From: Aliidiomarina maris
GTDB lineage: Bacteria > Pseudomonadota > Gammaproteobacteria > Enterobacterales > Alteromonadaceae
Direction of reading: 5' to 3'
NCBI RefSeq assembly: GCF_003987335.1
Contig: NZ_PIPK01000005.1
Coordinates: 124,001-188,000, forward strand
DNA: 64,000 nt
Below the pieces are notes generated by a model that was not told where the DNA came from, searched no databases, and saw only the letters and a list, made by a program, of their open reading frames with translations. Of the stretch, positions 9,639 to 19,303 are shown one piece after another (positions within the stretch are counted from its first letter, which is position 1; the number at the start of each line of letters is the position of its first letter). Both the position numbers and the translations under genes were made by a program.

Positions 9639-9815
9639 CTTGCTACTCCTTTTAATTTTGCTGCCGAGAATTCAGGCATCTGTAAATTATAAGCATAGCC
9701 TGCTGAAATAATTTTGCCCATGCTTTAAAGCGATGAAACAAATCGATTTTTTGCATAAGTGTCAGTTTATTACTACAGTTGACGCCAATCCTTTATTAAA
9801 TTCTATGGAGTTCTT

Positions 9816-10469
9816 ATGCGCAGCATGATGCAACCCTCACGCGCCTTGATGGCGTCTTTCGCAGCCGCTTCAGTGCTTGGTTTGAGTGCCTGTAGTGATG
9901 CGCAGCAAACCCCTGAGCTGGATGCGCCAGCACAGTTTATGTATGAATTAGGTCAACTGTGTGGCAACGCTTACAGTGGTGAGCGCGTGGTCGCACGACA
10001 GGATCGCGACGACATGCTACAAGGTGACGAAGACCTCGTGGTGCACTTCGCCGAATGCTATAACGACCAGGTGTTTGCAGCTTTCCATATCGGTGCCGAT
10101 GCCGGGCAGGGCGACTGGGACCGTTCACGTACCTGGATCTATACAGCGCATCCGGAGCGTTTAGAATTACGCCATGACCATCGTTTAGAGGATGGTAGCG
10201 AAGACACTGACAATACTATGTACGGTGGATACACAGAAAGCCAAGGCCAGGCAGCAGACGGCACTCTGATTCAACGCTTTATTTTTACCGAGCGTACTGG
10301 CGAGAATAATGCCCAACTTGGCTGGCAAGTCGAAATTGAGCCCGGCGTGCGATACACCTACGGTACTTTCCAAGGTGATGAGTGGACGTGGCGCGTGGAT
10401 TTCGATTTAAGCCAAAGCGTCGATGCACCGCCTGCGGCGTGGGGCCATACCGCTGGGTATCGAGATTAA
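9816..10469 (+). CDS. Predicted lipoprotein of unknown function
   Basis: A 217-residue protein that I do not recognise. It begins with a lipoprotein signal ending in the lipobox LSAC (Cys26), so it should be lipid-anchored in the envelope. The mature part is acidic, rich in Trp, Tyr and Asp, with two further Cys residues (LCGNAY near 50, AECYNDQ near 82) that could form a disulfide. Strand-like segments (FAAFHIG, FIFTERT, WQVEIEPG, WTWRVDFDL) suggest a beta fold. GGAG precedes the ATG. The neighbours dps and udk do not suggest a role. Confidence 0.7.
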   Translation: MRSMMQPSRALMASFAAASVLGLSACSDAQQTPELDAPAQFMYELGQLCGNAYSGERVVARQDRDDMLQGDEDLVVHFAECYNDQVFAAFHIGADAGQGDWDRSRTWIYTAHPERLELRHDHRLEDGSEDTDNTMYGGYTESQGQAADGTLIQRFIFTERTGENNAQLGWQVEIEPGVRYTYGTFQGDEWTWRVDFDLSQSVDAPPAAWGHTAGYRD

Positions 10470-10665
10470 ATAGCTTGTATTTTCAAAGCGCTACTGTATG
10501 CAAGTTGGATTGCCGTAGCGCTTTTCTTACTGCCTTCGCGGGCTCTTTGTTACGTGCCTTTCGAACAACTCTACGCATTTTTCCGCATTTTGTGTTTATA
10601 TCTTGGCGCAAATTGGCGATAATGCGCGCTTATTGCGTTTTCACTGTGGTAAGAGAAGGTTCTGC

Positions 10666-11298
10666 GTGGGTAAGACAACCATCATCGCGATCGCTGGCGC
10701 ATCGGCGTCTGGTAAAAGTTTATTTGCATCAACTGTATATCAGGAGCTGGTCGCTGAATTAGGTGGCGAGCGCATTTCTGTGCTGCAGGAAGATGCCTAT
10801 TATCGCGACCAAAGCCATCTGTCTTTTGATCAGCGCGTGCTGACCAATTATGACCATCCCCATGCATTTGAACATGATTTGTTGCACCAACATTTGCAGA
10901 ATTTGCGTGACGGCATAGCGGTTGAAATGCCGCAGTATTCGTATCAAGAACACACACGCCTTGAAAAAACGATTCCGGTTACGCCAGCGCGAGTCGTACT
11001 GGTTGAAGGCATTTTGCTGCTGAGCGACGAGAGATTGCGCCAACAGTTTGATATCTCGGTATTTATGGACACGCCGCTAGATATCTGTTTATTGCGCCGG
11101 ATAAATCGCGACATGGAGCTTCGCGGCCGCACCTTGGCCTCGATTACCGAGCAATATGAAAAGTACGTCCGTCCTGCATTTTTTGACTTTATCTTCCCTT
11201 CCAAGCAACACGCCGACCTAGTTGTCACCCGTGGCGGTCAGAACGAAATCGCTATCGACATTATCAAAGCAAAGATTCGTCAGCTACTGGCTGAATAG
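10666..11298 (+). CDS. udk: Uridine kinase
   Basis: A 210-residue P-loop kinase phosphorylating uridine and cytidine with ATP or GTP in pyrimidine salvage. Walker A is GASASGKS near residue 9, followed by the family motifs [23 protein letters not shown] and [11 protein letters not shown]. The start is GTG at 10666, preceded by AGAAGG; this gives the family length and puts the P-loop at the usual position, whereas a longer frame from 10603 would add unrelated residues. The nucleoside transporter gene follows 30 bases later, so uptake and trapping of nucleosides are encoded together. Confidence 0.92.
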   Translation: MGKTTIIAIAGASASGKSLFASTVYQELVAELGGERISVLQEDAYYRDQSHLSFDQRVLTNYDHPHAFEHDLLHQHLQNLRDGIAVEMPQYSYQEHTRLEKTIPVTPARVVLVEGILLLSDERLRQQFDISVFMDTPLDICLLRRINRDMELRGRTLASITEQYEKYVRPAFFDFIFPSKQHADLVVTRGGQNEIAIDIIKAKIRQLLAE

Positions 11299-11328
11299 AA
11301 CGAGCAGACCCAAACCGAAAGGATATTT

Positions 11329-12537
11329 ATGATTGGCTTGATAGGCATCGCCGTTTTACTTCTCATAGCTTACGTGTTTTCTGCAGCGCGCAGCAGTATT
11401 CGCTGGCGCACCGTCGTAGGTGCCTTCGCATTGCAGGCTGGCTTGGGCGCATTTGTACTCTATGTCCCGCTCGGCCAAGAGCTACTCGGTGGCTTTGCCC
11501 TCGGCGTCGCTAACGTGATCGGCTATGCCAGCGCTGGGATGGAGTTTTTGTTCGGTGATATCGGTGCTTATTCCCAAGGTTTTATCTTTGCTATCCACGT
11601 ACTAGGTGTCATTGTATTTTTCTCGTCGTTAATCGCAGTGCTGTACCACATTGGGGTGATGACCTGGGTGATCCGGTTAATCGGTGGTGGCTTGCAAAAG
11701 CTGCTAGGTACGTCAAAGCCTGAGTCTATGTCAGCGGCAGCGAATATCTTTGTCGGTCAAACCGAAGCCCCGTTGGTAGTTCGTCCTTATATTCCAACCA
11801 TGACGCGCTCTGAACTGTTTGCGGTCATGGTGGGTGGCTTAGGCTCAATTGCGGGCTCAGTGCTAGCAGGCTACGCAGGCTTGGGCATTGAGCTTAAATA
11901 TCTGATTGCGGCATGTTTTATGGCGGCCCCTGGGTGTTTGTTGATGGCTAAAATTATCATGCCGGAAACAGAGCAACCGCGTGACGAACTGAATGAAACG
12001 CCGGTCGAAGAAAAGCGCGCCAACGTGATTGACGCCGCCGCTTCGGGCGCATCAAGCGGGATGCAGTTGGCGCTGAATGTCGGTGCCATGTTGCTCGCTT
12101 TTGTTGCTCTAATCGCATTAGTGAATGGTGTGATTGGCTGGTTCGGCAGCTTTTTTGGTGCTGGCGATCTAACGTTGCAAACTATCTTAGGCTACGTGTT
12201 CCAGCCACTTGCGTTCATTCTTGGCGTCAGTTGGGACGAGGCGCGTTTGGCCGGAAGCTTTATCGGTCAAAAGTTAGTGATCAACGAATTCGTCGCCTAC
12301 CTGGATTTCGCCAGCTATCGCGACGAGCTCTCGGCCCATAGCCAAGTTATTATCACCTTCATGTTATGTGGTTTTGCTAACTTCTCTTCTATCGCCATTC
12401 TGCTGGGTGGTCTCGGTGGGATGGCGCCAAGTCGTCGCAAGGATATCGCAGAGCTTGGTGTACGTGCCTTGTTAGCGGCAACTCTGGCGAACTTAATGAG
12501 TGCTGCCATTGCTGGCGTATTTTTTACACTTGCTTAA
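11329..12537 (+). CDS. nupC: NupC-family concentrative nucleoside transporter
   Basis: A 402-residue membrane protein of the concentrative nucleoside transporter family, which imports nucleosides with H+ or Na+. Characteristic segments are visible: [18 protein letters not shown] near residue 138, [18 protein letters not shown] near residue 169, [14 protein letters not shown] near 313 and [21 protein letters not shown] near 346. AAAGGATATTT precedes the ATG. It forms a two-gene operon with udk and ends at a hairpin at 12616. Confidence 0.93.
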   Translation: MIGLIGIAVLLLIAYVFSAARSSIRWRTVVGAFALQAGLGAFVLYVPLGQELLGGFALGVANVIGYASAGMEFLFGDIGAYSQGFIFAIHVLGVIVFFSSLIAVLYHIGVMTWVIRLIGGGLQKLLGTSKPESMSAAANIFVGQTEAPLVVRPYIPTMTRSELFAVMVGGLGSIAGSVLAGYAGLGIELKYLIAACFMAAPGCLLMAKIIMPETEQPRDELNETPVEEKRANVIDAAASGASSGMQLALNVGAMLLAFVALIALVNGVIGWFGSFFGAGDLTLQTILGYVFQPLAFILGVSWDEARLAGSFIGQKLVINEFVAYLDFASYRDELSAHSQVIITFMLCGFANFSSIAILLGGLGGMAPSRRKDIAELGVRALLAATLANLMSAAIAGVFFTLA

Positions 12538-12615
12538 TGATCGCTTTTGTACATTTTTGATTACAATTAAATGCGAACAAAGGGAACAATAACTGAGTTA
12601 TCATCTCTAAGTGTA

Positions 12616-12648
12616 CCGCTTGGTCGAAACCAAGCGGCTTTCAATTTT
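12616..12648 (+). terminator. Probable terminator after nupC
   Basis: A perfect 9-bp stem (CCGCTTGGT / ACCAAGCGG) with a CGAA tetraloop, followed by a T-rich tail (CTTTCAATTTT). It lies between nupC and the MlaC-like gene, whose ribosome-binding site starts a few bases later. Confidence 0.7.
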
Positions 12649-12663
12649 GGCAAGGAGTCACCT

Positions 12664-13335
12664 ATGAAGTCTATCTTAACGGCGTGCATGCTAATGGTTG
12701 TGCTGGCATGGCCGGCAAGTGCCGCACAGCGGATTGAGAACGACAACCCACATCACCTGTTGCAGCAAGTGGCTGAACGCATGCTGGAACGTATCCGTGA
12801 TGACCGTGCACAGGTAGAAGAGAATCCAACCTACTTGCGTACTATCATGGAAGAAGAACTTATTCCATACACCGATTACCGCTTTGCCGCAGCCCAAGTG
12901 ATGGGGCGCAATTGGCGCAGCCTAAACGATGAGCAGCGCCGTGAATTCGTGGATGCGTTTCGCGAGTATTTAATTACCACGTATGCGCGGGTTTTTACCC
13001 AGTATGATGAAACCAAGCATGAATTGCAGTTTGGACGTGAAGAAGCATTTGAAAACGAGCGTACTGTTGTAGTTCGTGCGCGTTTAAACCAAGCAGATGG
13101 CCCACCAATTCGCTTGAACTTCAACTTGCGCCGTCAAAGCCCAGATTCGCCTTGGATGGCATTTGACTTAGAGGCTGAAAACATCAGCTTGTTAAGTGCC
13201 CAGCGCTCTGAAATTCAATCGATTTTGCGCCAACGTGGGTTCCAAGGTGCGGTTGACCTGTTACGTGAACGCGCGGCAGTCGAAATCGACCTCGATGAAG
13301 AACTGGACGTGGATGACTTTACCCAAGGTGGCTAA
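12664..13335 (+). CDS. MlaC/Ttg2D-like periplasmic phospholipid-binding protein
   Basis: A 223-residue exported protein. The signal peptide MKSILTACMLMVVLAWPASA is followed by the MlaC pattern (HHLLQQVAERMLERIRDDR, YTDYRFAAAQVMGRNWRSL, EQRREFVDAFREYLITTYA). MlaC proteins carry phospholipids across the periplasm between the outer-membrane MlaA complex and the inner-membrane MlaFEDB transporter. Here the gene stands alone, without mlaFEDB beside it. The C-terminal tail is longer and more acidic than usual (EIDLDEELDVDDFTQGG). The ATG at 12664 has AAGGAG at an ideal distance and starts the signal peptide. Confidence 0.85.
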   Translation: MKSILTACMLMVVLAWPASAAQRIENDNPHHLLQQVAERMLERIRDDRAQVEENPTYLRTIMEEELIPYTDYRFAAAQVMGRNWRSLNDEQRREFVDAFREYLITTYARVFTQYDETKHELQFGREEAFENERTVVVRARLNQADGPPIRLNFNLRRQSPDSPWMAFDLEAENISLLSAQRSEIQSILRQRGFQGAVDLLRERAAVEIDLDEELDVDDFTQGG

Positions 13336-13357
13336 CCTTAGCTACTTGGCTTCAGTG

Positions 13358-13384
13358 ATGGTTTGGGCTTAGCGCCCAAACCAT
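13358..13384. terminator. Hairpin between convergent genes
   Basis: An 11-bp perfect stem (ATGGTTTGGGC / GCCCAAACCAT) with a 5-base loop lies where the MlaC-like gene and the minus-strand gene converge, and includes the latter's last codons. There is no clear T-run on either side, so a terminator role is plausible but weakly supported. Confidence 0.4.
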
Positions 13385-14448
13385 ACTTCAAATTCTAGAC
13401 CCACCAACCAAGCTTGTTCACGCACTTCACCAGGTTCGCTTTTAGGCCAATGTGACCCCACCCAACTTTCAACAAAGAACCAATCGCGCAGCCAAGACTG
13501 ACGATGAATTAAACGCACGCCAAAGTCTTCATCTGACACCGGCGCCTTGCTTTCACCGCGATACCAAAAGTCCACTGCGACTGCTTTGTCTTCGGTGTAA
13601 AGGTGGTACAAACTAGCTGAATTGCGCCAGCGGATACCGTCAATTCGCTCGGCAGATGTGCCTTCAAGGGCAATACGGCCTAGCCAGTCATTGCCCCAGG
13701 TTTGTTCGTAATCCACGCGCTGGTCAAAGCCAAAGCCGTCACTGTCACGCCAAAAGAGCGCAGAGCGAGTGCGCACCTGAATGGTTTCGGTAAAACGGAT
13801 TTGGTACAAATAGCGGCCTTCGGTATATAAATCAGCGCTTAAACCACCACGCACACCACCGGTAATTGAAAAGCGGCTTTCTTCACCTTGTCCAGGATTG
13901 AACCCTAAGCCCACCAGCCACTCACTGTCGCTGTTTACGTTGCGCAGTACCGAGGCTCTACGTTCTCCATCATCACCCACCACGTAATCATCGGTATCGA
14001 CTCGGCCGATAAAGGCTGAAAAGCGTTCTTCTGCATAGGGTAAATTTACTTGCGCGCGAAATCGAGAGCGCAGCTTCCAGCCGTTATAGGCGCTCCATTC
14101 TGGTGCTAATGACACACGCCCTTGGGAGCGGTAATCCGAGTCATCAAAGCTACGGCCATCGCCAAAGAAATTATCAAACCAGCGCGCAGTTGCGTTAACC
14201 GAACGCTCAACCCCTTGTTGAAAGGAGTCGATCATCATTTCTTCGTCTTCGTCCGCAATATCATCAGTCCGTTTGCGTTCTCGTTGTGCCGCTTCTTCAA
14301 CCTGCGCTTCAGTAGTTTGTTGCTGCGTTTGTTCGGGTTCGGTGGGGTCAGATTGCTGCGCAACTGCAGTGCCATGTAGGCACGCAAATATACACGCGGC
14401 TAAGTAACAAGCCCAATGGGGTGGCCGGGAGGGCATGCGATGCTCCAT
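13369..14448 (-). CDS. Exported protein of unknown function, probable outer-membrane barrel
   Basis: A protein of about 359 residues that I do not recognise. After a signal peptide (PHWACYLAACIFACLHGTAVAQ) comes a low-complexity Gln/Glu/Thr stretch (EPEQTQQQTTEAQVEEAAQ). The rest alternates aromatic and charged residues in strand-like repeats (AYNGWKLRSRFRAQVNL, SRFSITGGVRGG, YLYQIRFTETIQVRTRSALFW), which suggests a beta barrel. The frame is open to 14496, but that would overlap the upstream gene; the ATG at 14448 (or 14436) begins the signal peptide. The upstream neighbour is the metallopeptidase gene on the same strand. Confidence 0.65.
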   Translation of the reverse strand: MEHRMPSRPPHWACYLAACIFACLHGTAVAQQSDPTEPEQTQQQTTEAQVEEAAQRERKRTDDIADEDEEMMIDSFQQGVERSVNATARWFDNFFGDGRSFDDSDYRSQGRVSLAPEWSAYNGWKLRSRFRAQVNLPYAEERFSAFIGRVDTDDYVVGDDGERRASVLRNVNSDSEWLVGLGFNPGQGEESRFSITGGVRGGLSADLYTEGRYLYQIRFTETIQVRTRSALFWRDSDGFGFDQRVDYEQTWGNDWLGRIALEGTSAERIDGIRWRNSASLYHLYTEDKAVAVDFWYRGESKAPVSDEDFGVRLIHRQSWLRDWFFVESWVGSHWPKSEPGEVREQAWLVGLEFEVWFGR

Positions 14449-14485
14449 ATCGTAATTTATTATTGTATGGCTTAAAGATAGAGCG

Positions 14486-15235
14486 CTAGGACTCACTTTG
14501 TCCAGTATTTGACTCAGTGTTTACATAACTAAAAACACGTTCGTTAAGCAGTGTATGTCCGTGTTGCTTAAGCCAATTTTCCGCTTCGGTGTAATTTGGA
14601 GCGTGGTGTTCGACTAATTGCCAGAATGCAGCGGAATGATTGAAATGCTGCAAGTGGCATAGTTCATGTAAGACGACGTAATTAAGTACCCAAGGTGGGG
14701 CTGCAAACAAGCGCCAACTAAAGCTAAGTTGACCACGTCGGTCGCAAGCGCCCCACTTAGCCGTGTAATGGGCAATACGCCAACTTGTAGGATTCAGCTT
14801 GGTGGCCTCGGCCAGTTGCGGAATTAACTGGTTAAGTACATGCATGCCTTGCTGGTGATACCAGTCAATCACCAATTTGCGAACTTGGGCAGGGCGATCT
14901 GAGGTGCGCCGGTGCAGGCGAATATGCAAAGTTTTTTCGATCAAGGTAATCGTGTTTCTCTGTCCATCACGTACTTGAAGTGTTAACGGGGTGCCCAGCC
15001 AAAGCACCTGTTCGCCATGTTGCCAGCGGCGAATTGGTAGTTGCGCAAGGCTGCCTTGTTGCGCCTGCAGGTGGCGTGTAATCCAGCTTTGCTTGCTCGT
15101 CACGAAGTCGGCAATCTCACGCTCGCCCACGTACACGGGGGCGCTAACGCGCACTTCACCATGCTGGATTTTTATCCCGATACTGCGCCGACGTTGGCTT
15201 CTAACGATCGTGTACTGCACCTGTGTCCCCGACAA
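14486..15235 (-). CDS. YgjP-like (DUF45/M48-type) zinc metallopeptidase
   Basis: A 249-residue soluble protein with the zinc-protease motif HELCHLQHFNHSAAFW near residue 190, preceded by KWGACDRRGQLSFSWRL, the hallmark of the YgjP/DUF45 family (WGxC...LxxNWRL). The HExxH histidines and a downstream H would bind zinc, with Glu as the catalytic base. Substrates of this family are not established to my knowledge. The gene runs minus-strand towards the unknown barrel gene and is divergent from gorA, with about 80 bases between them. Confidence 0.85.
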   Translation of the reverse strand: MSGTQVQYTIVRSQRRRSIGIKIQHGEVRVSAPVYVGEREIADFVTSKQSWITRHLQAQQGSLAQLPIRRWQHGEQVLWLGTPLTLQVRDGQRNTITLIEKTLHIRLHRRTSDRPAQVRKLVIDWYHQQGMHVLNQLIPQLAEATKLNPTSWRIAHYTAKWGACDRRGQLSFSWRLFAAPPWVLNYVVLHELCHLQHFNHSAAFWQLVEHHAPNYTEAENWLKQHGHTLLNERVFSYVNTESNTGQSES

Positions 15236-15315
15236 TGTAGAGCAAATATGGTATAATCTTACCCAGCAAATTTATAGTTTAAACTTAAAGTCCGTTGAGC
15301 ATCATAGGAAGTAAC

Positions 15316-16674
15316 ATGAGCAGACATTTTGATTATTTAAGCATCGGTGCCGGTAGCGGCGGAATTGCCTCAGCCAACCGTGCCGCGATTCGTGGCGCCA
15401 AGGCCGCAGTGATTGAAGCGAAAGCCGTGGGTGGTACCTGCGTGAACGTGGGCTGTGTACCAAAAAAAGTGATGTGGTATGGCGCGCACATAGCTGAAGC
15501 CCTGAAGTATGCGCCTTCATATGGTTTTGATATTGCTCAGAATGGCTATGATTGGGCAACCATGGTAAAGAATCGTGAAGCCTACATTGAGCGCATCCAT
15601 GGCGGTTACAAGCGTGGCTTTGAAGGCAATGGCGTGGAGTACATTCAGGGCTTTGCGCGCTTTGTGGATAAAAACACCGTAGAAGTGGATGGCGAGCGCA
15701 TTACCGCTGATCACATTACGATTGCAGTCGGCGGACGCCCAACCATTCCAGACTTACCTGGCGCTGAGCACGGTATTGATTCCGATGGCTTCTTTGCCCT
15801 GACTGAGCAGCCAAAGAAGGCCGTGGTAGTCGGTGCTGGGTATATTGCGGTGGAAATCGCCGGTGTGTTCCATGCGTTAGGTACAGACACCCACTTGTTA
15901 GTGCGTCAAGACCGGCCCTTGCGTGACTTTGAGCGTTGCATTATTGATTCCCTGCTGGCACGCATGGAGCAAGATGGTGGGCCGCAGTTACATACCTACA
16001 GCGAAGTGAAGAAAGTCGATAAGCAAGACGACGGCAGCTTAACTATCACCACCATGAACGATGAGAAAATTGAAGGCGTTGATTGTTTAGTATGGGCAAT
16101 CGGGCGTGAACCTACTACCGATAAGATTAACCTTGAAGCCGCCGGTGTTGAAGCTGACGAGTACGGTTATATCGGGGTCGATAAGTATCAAAATACCAAT
16201 GTGCCTGGCATTTATGCAGTTGGGGACATCACAGGCGCTGCGCAATTGACGCCAGTGGCGATTAAAGCTGGCCGCTTGTTGGCGGAGCGCTTATTTAATA
16301 AAGACTTGCCTGACGCCCATATGGATTTCAGCCTGATCCCAACCATCGTGTTTAGCCACCCGCCAATTGGCACCGTCGGCTTAACCGAAGTAGACGCGAT
16401 TGAAGCCTATGGCTCTGATCAAGTTAAAGTCTATGAGTCTGGGTTTGCCGCGATGTATAACGCTGTGACGCCACATCGCGCGCTCAGCCACTTTAAGCTG
16501 GTATGTGCGGGCGATGATGAAAAGGTTGTCGGCATGCACGGCATTGGCGAGGGCATGGATGAAATCTTACAAGGCTTTGCGGTGGCATTGAAAATGGGAG
16601 CTACCAAGGCTGACTTTGACGCCACAGTGGCCTTGCACCCGACCAGTGCAGAAGAATTTGTCACCATGCGCTAA
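15316..16674 (+). CDS. gorA: Glutathione-disulfide reductase
   Basis: A 452-residue flavoprotein reducing oxidised glutathione with NADPH. It has the N-terminal FAD motif [14 protein letters not shown] (near 11), the redox disulfide [10 protein letters not shown] (Cys42 and Cys47), the NADPH-binding [11 protein letters not shown] (near 174), the second FAD motif YAVGDITG, and the C-terminal HPTSAEEF with the catalytic His/Glu pair. The ATG at 15316 follows AGGAAG; an earlier in-frame ATG at 15295 would add seven residues not typical of the family. It is complete and of normal length. Confidence 0.96.
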   Translation: MSRHFDYLSIGAGSGGIASANRAAIRGAKAAVIEAKAVGGTCVNVGCVPKKVMWYGAHIAEALKYAPSYGFDIAQNGYDWATMVKNREAYIERIHGGYKRGFEGNGVEYIQGFARFVDKNTVEVDGERITADHITIAVGGRPTIPDLPGAEHGIDSDGFFALTEQPKKAVVVGAGYIAVEIAGVFHALGTDTHLLVRQDRPLRDFERCIIDSLLARMEQDGGPQLHTYSEVKKVDKQDDGSLTITTMNDEKIEGVDCLVWAIGREPTTDKINLEAAGVEADEYGYIGVDKYQNTNVPGIYAVGDITGAAQLTPVAIKAGRLLAERLFNKDLPDAHMDFSLIPTIVFSHPPIGTVGLTEVDAIEAYGSDQVKVYESGFAAMYNAVTPHRALSHFKLVCAGDDEKVVGMHGIGEGMDEILQGFAVALKMGATKADFDATVALHPTSAEEFVTMR

Positions 16675-16713
16675 GCTGGTAGTCAGGCATTCATGACAAA
16701 GTGAGGAGCACGC

Positions 16714-17367
16714 ATGTCAAAAGTAGCAGTCTTATTATCGGGTTCAGGTGTATTTGACGGTGCAGAGGTCAACGAAGTGGTGTTGACCTTGCTGCATATT
16801 GAAAAGCAGGGTGCGAGCTATCAGTGCTTCGCGCCGAACATTGCGCAAATGCACACCGTTAATCATTTAACCGGCGAAGCGGACGGCACAGCCCGTAACG
16901 TATTGGCTGAATCAGCACGTATTGCCCGCGGTAACGTTAAGCCATTGTCGGAGCTTGAGGTAGCTGATTTTGACGCTTTACTGGTGCCGGGTGGCTTTGG
17001 CGTGGCGAAGAACTTTTGTGACTTTGCCGTCAAAGGCGCCGATATGACGGTGCAGCCGGAAGTGCTTGCGGTCTGTTCTGGGTTTGCACAAGCCAACAAG
17101 CCTGCTGGCTACATGTGTATCGCGCCTGTGCTGCTGCCTAAGGTGTACGGTGAGGGCGTTACCTGCACGATTGGTAACGACGCAGATGTGGCCGCCGCGA
17201 TTGAAAGTATGGGTGGACGCCATGTCGAGTGCGCAGTGGATGACTTAGTGACAGACAATACCCATAAAGTGGTGACCACACCGGCCTACATGCTGGCGAA
17301 GTCCGTAAGTGATGCCGATGCGGGGATCAGCAAGCTGGTCGCGCAGGTGCTCGCAACCTCGCTGTGA
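16714..17367 (+). CDS. elbB: Isoprenoid biosynthesis glyoxalase ElbB
   Basis: A 217-residue member of the DJ-1/PfpI superfamily, ElbB type. It starts MSKVAVLLSGSGVFDGAEV and has the nucleophile elbow AVCSGFAQANKPAG near residue 119, with the conserved Cys, plus LLVPGGFGVAKNFCDFA near residue 89. ElbB has glyoxalase activity in vitro; its physiological role is poorly defined. A GAGGAG site precedes the ATG. It lies 39 bases downstream of gorA, so the two may be cotranscribed, fitting thiol/electrophile stress. Confidence 0.93.
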   Translation: MSKVAVLLSGSGVFDGAEVNEVVLTLLHIEKQGASYQCFAPNIAQMHTVNHLTGEADGTARNVLAESARIARGNVKPLSELEVADFDALLVPGGFGVAKNFCDFAVKGADMTVQPEVLAVCSGFAQANKPAGYMCIAPVLLPKVYGEGVTCTIGNDADVAAAIESMGGRHVECAVDDLVTDNTHKVVTTPAYMLAKSVSDADAGISKLVAQVLATSL

Positions 17368-17391
17368 GTTACGGATGCGAGTAATCACTAA

Positions 17392-17424
17392 CGCTTAAAG
17401 TCCGACTTAAAAGGGCTTTAAGCG
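17392..17424 (+). terminator. Possible hairpin after elbB
   Basis: A perfect 9-bp inverted repeat (CGCTTAAAG / CTTTAAGCG) with a 15-base loop lies 25 bases after the elbB stop. It is AT-rich and lacks a T-run, so termination is uncertain. Confidence 0.35.
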
Positions 17425-17551
17425 CTCTAAACTTAACAAAACTTTACCTTGTTACAGATTTACTAAACTACTAGATGGTCAGGTAAGCACTTAAAATTCT
17501 ACCCATTCAATCGTAAACCTCTATTACGGTTCGCATTCAAGGTAGAAACAA

Positions 17552-18400
17552 GTGATGAAAGGTATCATTGAGGCTTTTTTACGCGCACCACAGCGGGTGG
17601 CACAGGCCAATTGGCAAGGCCAGGTTATTTGGCTAAAAAAGTTTATGCCAAAAGGCCGCTTTGGCTTTGTTACGCTGCGCGACCTGATTGCTCGCAGCAA
17701 TCGTAATCCTTTGTACTTCAGCACGGAAGCTCGGGGCCCCGAGCAAATCAGCGGTGAAATTAAGCGTTTAAGGCTGTTGCGCAGCCGCGGCGTGCATGTG
17801 CCTGAGGTGCTGGCGCATGGCGAGCAGTGGTTGGTGATGAGCGATCACGGTGCTTCATTACGCGCGCTCATCGAAGATACCACCTTATCTGAGCATCAAC
17901 GCCTGCGTTTACTACAAGACGCTGCAAGCGCTTTAGCACAACTGCACAAGCGAGGTATGTGGCATGGGCGTCCAGCATTGCGCGACCTAACCTGGGATGG
18001 GGAACAGATCGGCTTCGTTGACTTTGAAGAAGACGTGGGCAAAAAGCTCAGCATTGAGCAATGCCAAGTGCGTGATGTGTTAGTGCTGCTGCATAATATT
18101 ACGCGATATAGCACGTTTAGCACTTGGTCAACTGAGCAAGTGGTGCGCTATTGTGAGCAGGCATATAAACGTGAAGCCCCAGAGGCTATTTGGCAGCAGG
18201 CTGTACGTGTTGTTAACTCTATGTGGCTGCTGTACTTTCTGCTGTGGCTGACTCAGCCTGTGAGTGGTAAAGACGGGCGCGCAGCGCTGCGAATGCTGCG
18301 CTTTATGACATCGCAACGGCGTAGAATCCTGCGCCGAGCTCTATTTTACTTAACGCTTGTAGGTCAATTACTGTTGCTAAATCGTTTACTTGATATCTAG
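17552..18400 (+). CDS. Kinase-like protein (Bud32/lipopolysaccharide-kinase type), function unknown
   Basis: A 282-residue protein with a small-kinase fold. It has a lysine-containing N-lobe, the hinge-like WLVMSDHGASLRALIED near residue 90, then AQLHKRGMWHGRPALRDLTWDGEQIGFVDFEED around residues 130-160, corresponding to the catalytic loop and the metal-binding Asp. The catalytic loop is HGRPALRDL rather than HGDxxxxN, so the usual Asp is not at its standard position. The C-terminal third is basic (RRRILRRALFYLTLVGQ) and could bind the membrane. Automated annotation tends to call such proteins Bud32-like. Neither substrate nor activity can be told; a KdkA-like role is possible. Confidence 0.55.
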   Translation: MMKGIIEAFLRAPQRVAQANWQGQVIWLKKFMPKGRFGFVTLRDLIARSNRNPLYFSTEARGPEQISGEIKRLRLLRSRGVHVPEVLAHGEQWLVMSDHGASLRALIEDTTLSEHQRLRLLQDAASALAQLHKRGMWHGRPALRDLTWDGEQIGFVDFEEDVGKKLSIEQCQVRDVLVLLHNITRYSTFSTWSTEQVVRYCEQAYKREAPEAIWQQAVRVVNSMWLLYFLLWLTQPVSGKDGRAALRMLRFMTSQRRRILRRALFYLTLVGQLLLLNRLLDI

Positions 18401-18486
18401 CATGTGCGCTATAGTAGAGCAAATTCAATGGGTCGCTAGCTTTCGAGCACGAGGCCTTTAGCATCTAAAAGACGTACATATCGACC

Positions 18487-19296
18487 ATGGCACAGCCCTC
18501 AGTTAGTCAGCAATTTCCTTTAGCGCGCATGCATTGGGTGTTACCCGCGTTTTACGCTGCGGCTTTTGTGCTCGCAGCGCTTGCACGCTGGCTCACAGCT
18601 GATAGCCAAGGCGAGCGCATTAATCTTGCCTTGAGTGCGCTGGCTTTGGGCGCAGCCGCGCTGTGGGTGAGTCTATTACTGGTGCGTCCGAAGCCTGTTC
18701 ACTTCCCAGCACGTAGCCGTGTGACTTGCCTTGAGTATATGCTTGCCAGCGCTTGGCTGGCGTGTGCTGGGCTGCTTGTATTGCACCCGGGGTGGCAGTT
18801 AGCCAGCCAACCGCCGAGCGGTTTTATGGCGATTGTGTGGGGAATAAGCTGGCTGGCGAGTTTACTTGGGCCAGTGGGATTAGCCTTTTTACTGGCGTGT
18901 TTAGCGCATTGGTTGCTACTGCAATGGTATTTGGACTATCGCCAAGCCTGCTGGATCGCGCTGGAAACCCGACAGCTCAAAGCGCTAAGTGGGGCTCTTG
19001 AAGCGCAATTGGTGAGCTTAAATGCTGAGCGTGACACATTTCATTTGGGCAATAAAGACGCCGCATATACGGCGACTAAGTTAGCCCATTGGCTAACGTA
19101 TCGGCGCCATCGGCCGTTTAGCTTAGAGCTTGCGGCTAGTGGTTACAGTATTAGCGCGAGCCCAATTGATGCAGGTAATGCCAAAAAAGATAACGCGGTA
19201 GCGCCAATTCAGCGCACCGCGTTTATTGGGGCCTTTGATATTACCTTAAGTCAGGCCCAAGTAGCCGACGTGCAGCTCACGCTGCACGTGGCATAA
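18487..19296 (+). CDS. Membrane protein of unknown function
   Basis: A 269-residue protein that I do not recognise. The N-terminal half has about four hydrophobic helices (residues roughly 15-35, 43-60, 80-95 and 115-145). A linker that could be a coiled coil (RQLKALSGALEAQLVSLNAERD) leads to a soluble C-terminal region of about 90 residues without catalytic motifs. This plan resembles sensor proteins with a membrane input and a cytoplasmic output domain, but no GGDEF, kinase or HD motif is present. It lies 86 bases after the kinase-like gene on the same strand. Confidence 0.55.
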   Translation: MAQPSVSQQFPLARMHWVLPAFYAAAFVLAALARWLTADSQGERINLALSALALGAAALWVSLLLVRPKPVHFPARSRVTCLEYMLASAWLACAGLLVLHPGWQLASQPPSGFMAIVWGISWLASLLGPVGLAFLLACLAHWLLLQWYLDYRQACWIALETRQLKALSGALEAQLVSLNAERDTFHLGNKDAAYTATKLAHWLTYRRHRPFSLELAASGYSISASPIDAGNAKKDNAVAPIQRTAFIGAFDITLSQAQVADVQLTLHVA

Positions 19297-19303
19297 GCAT
19301 GGG

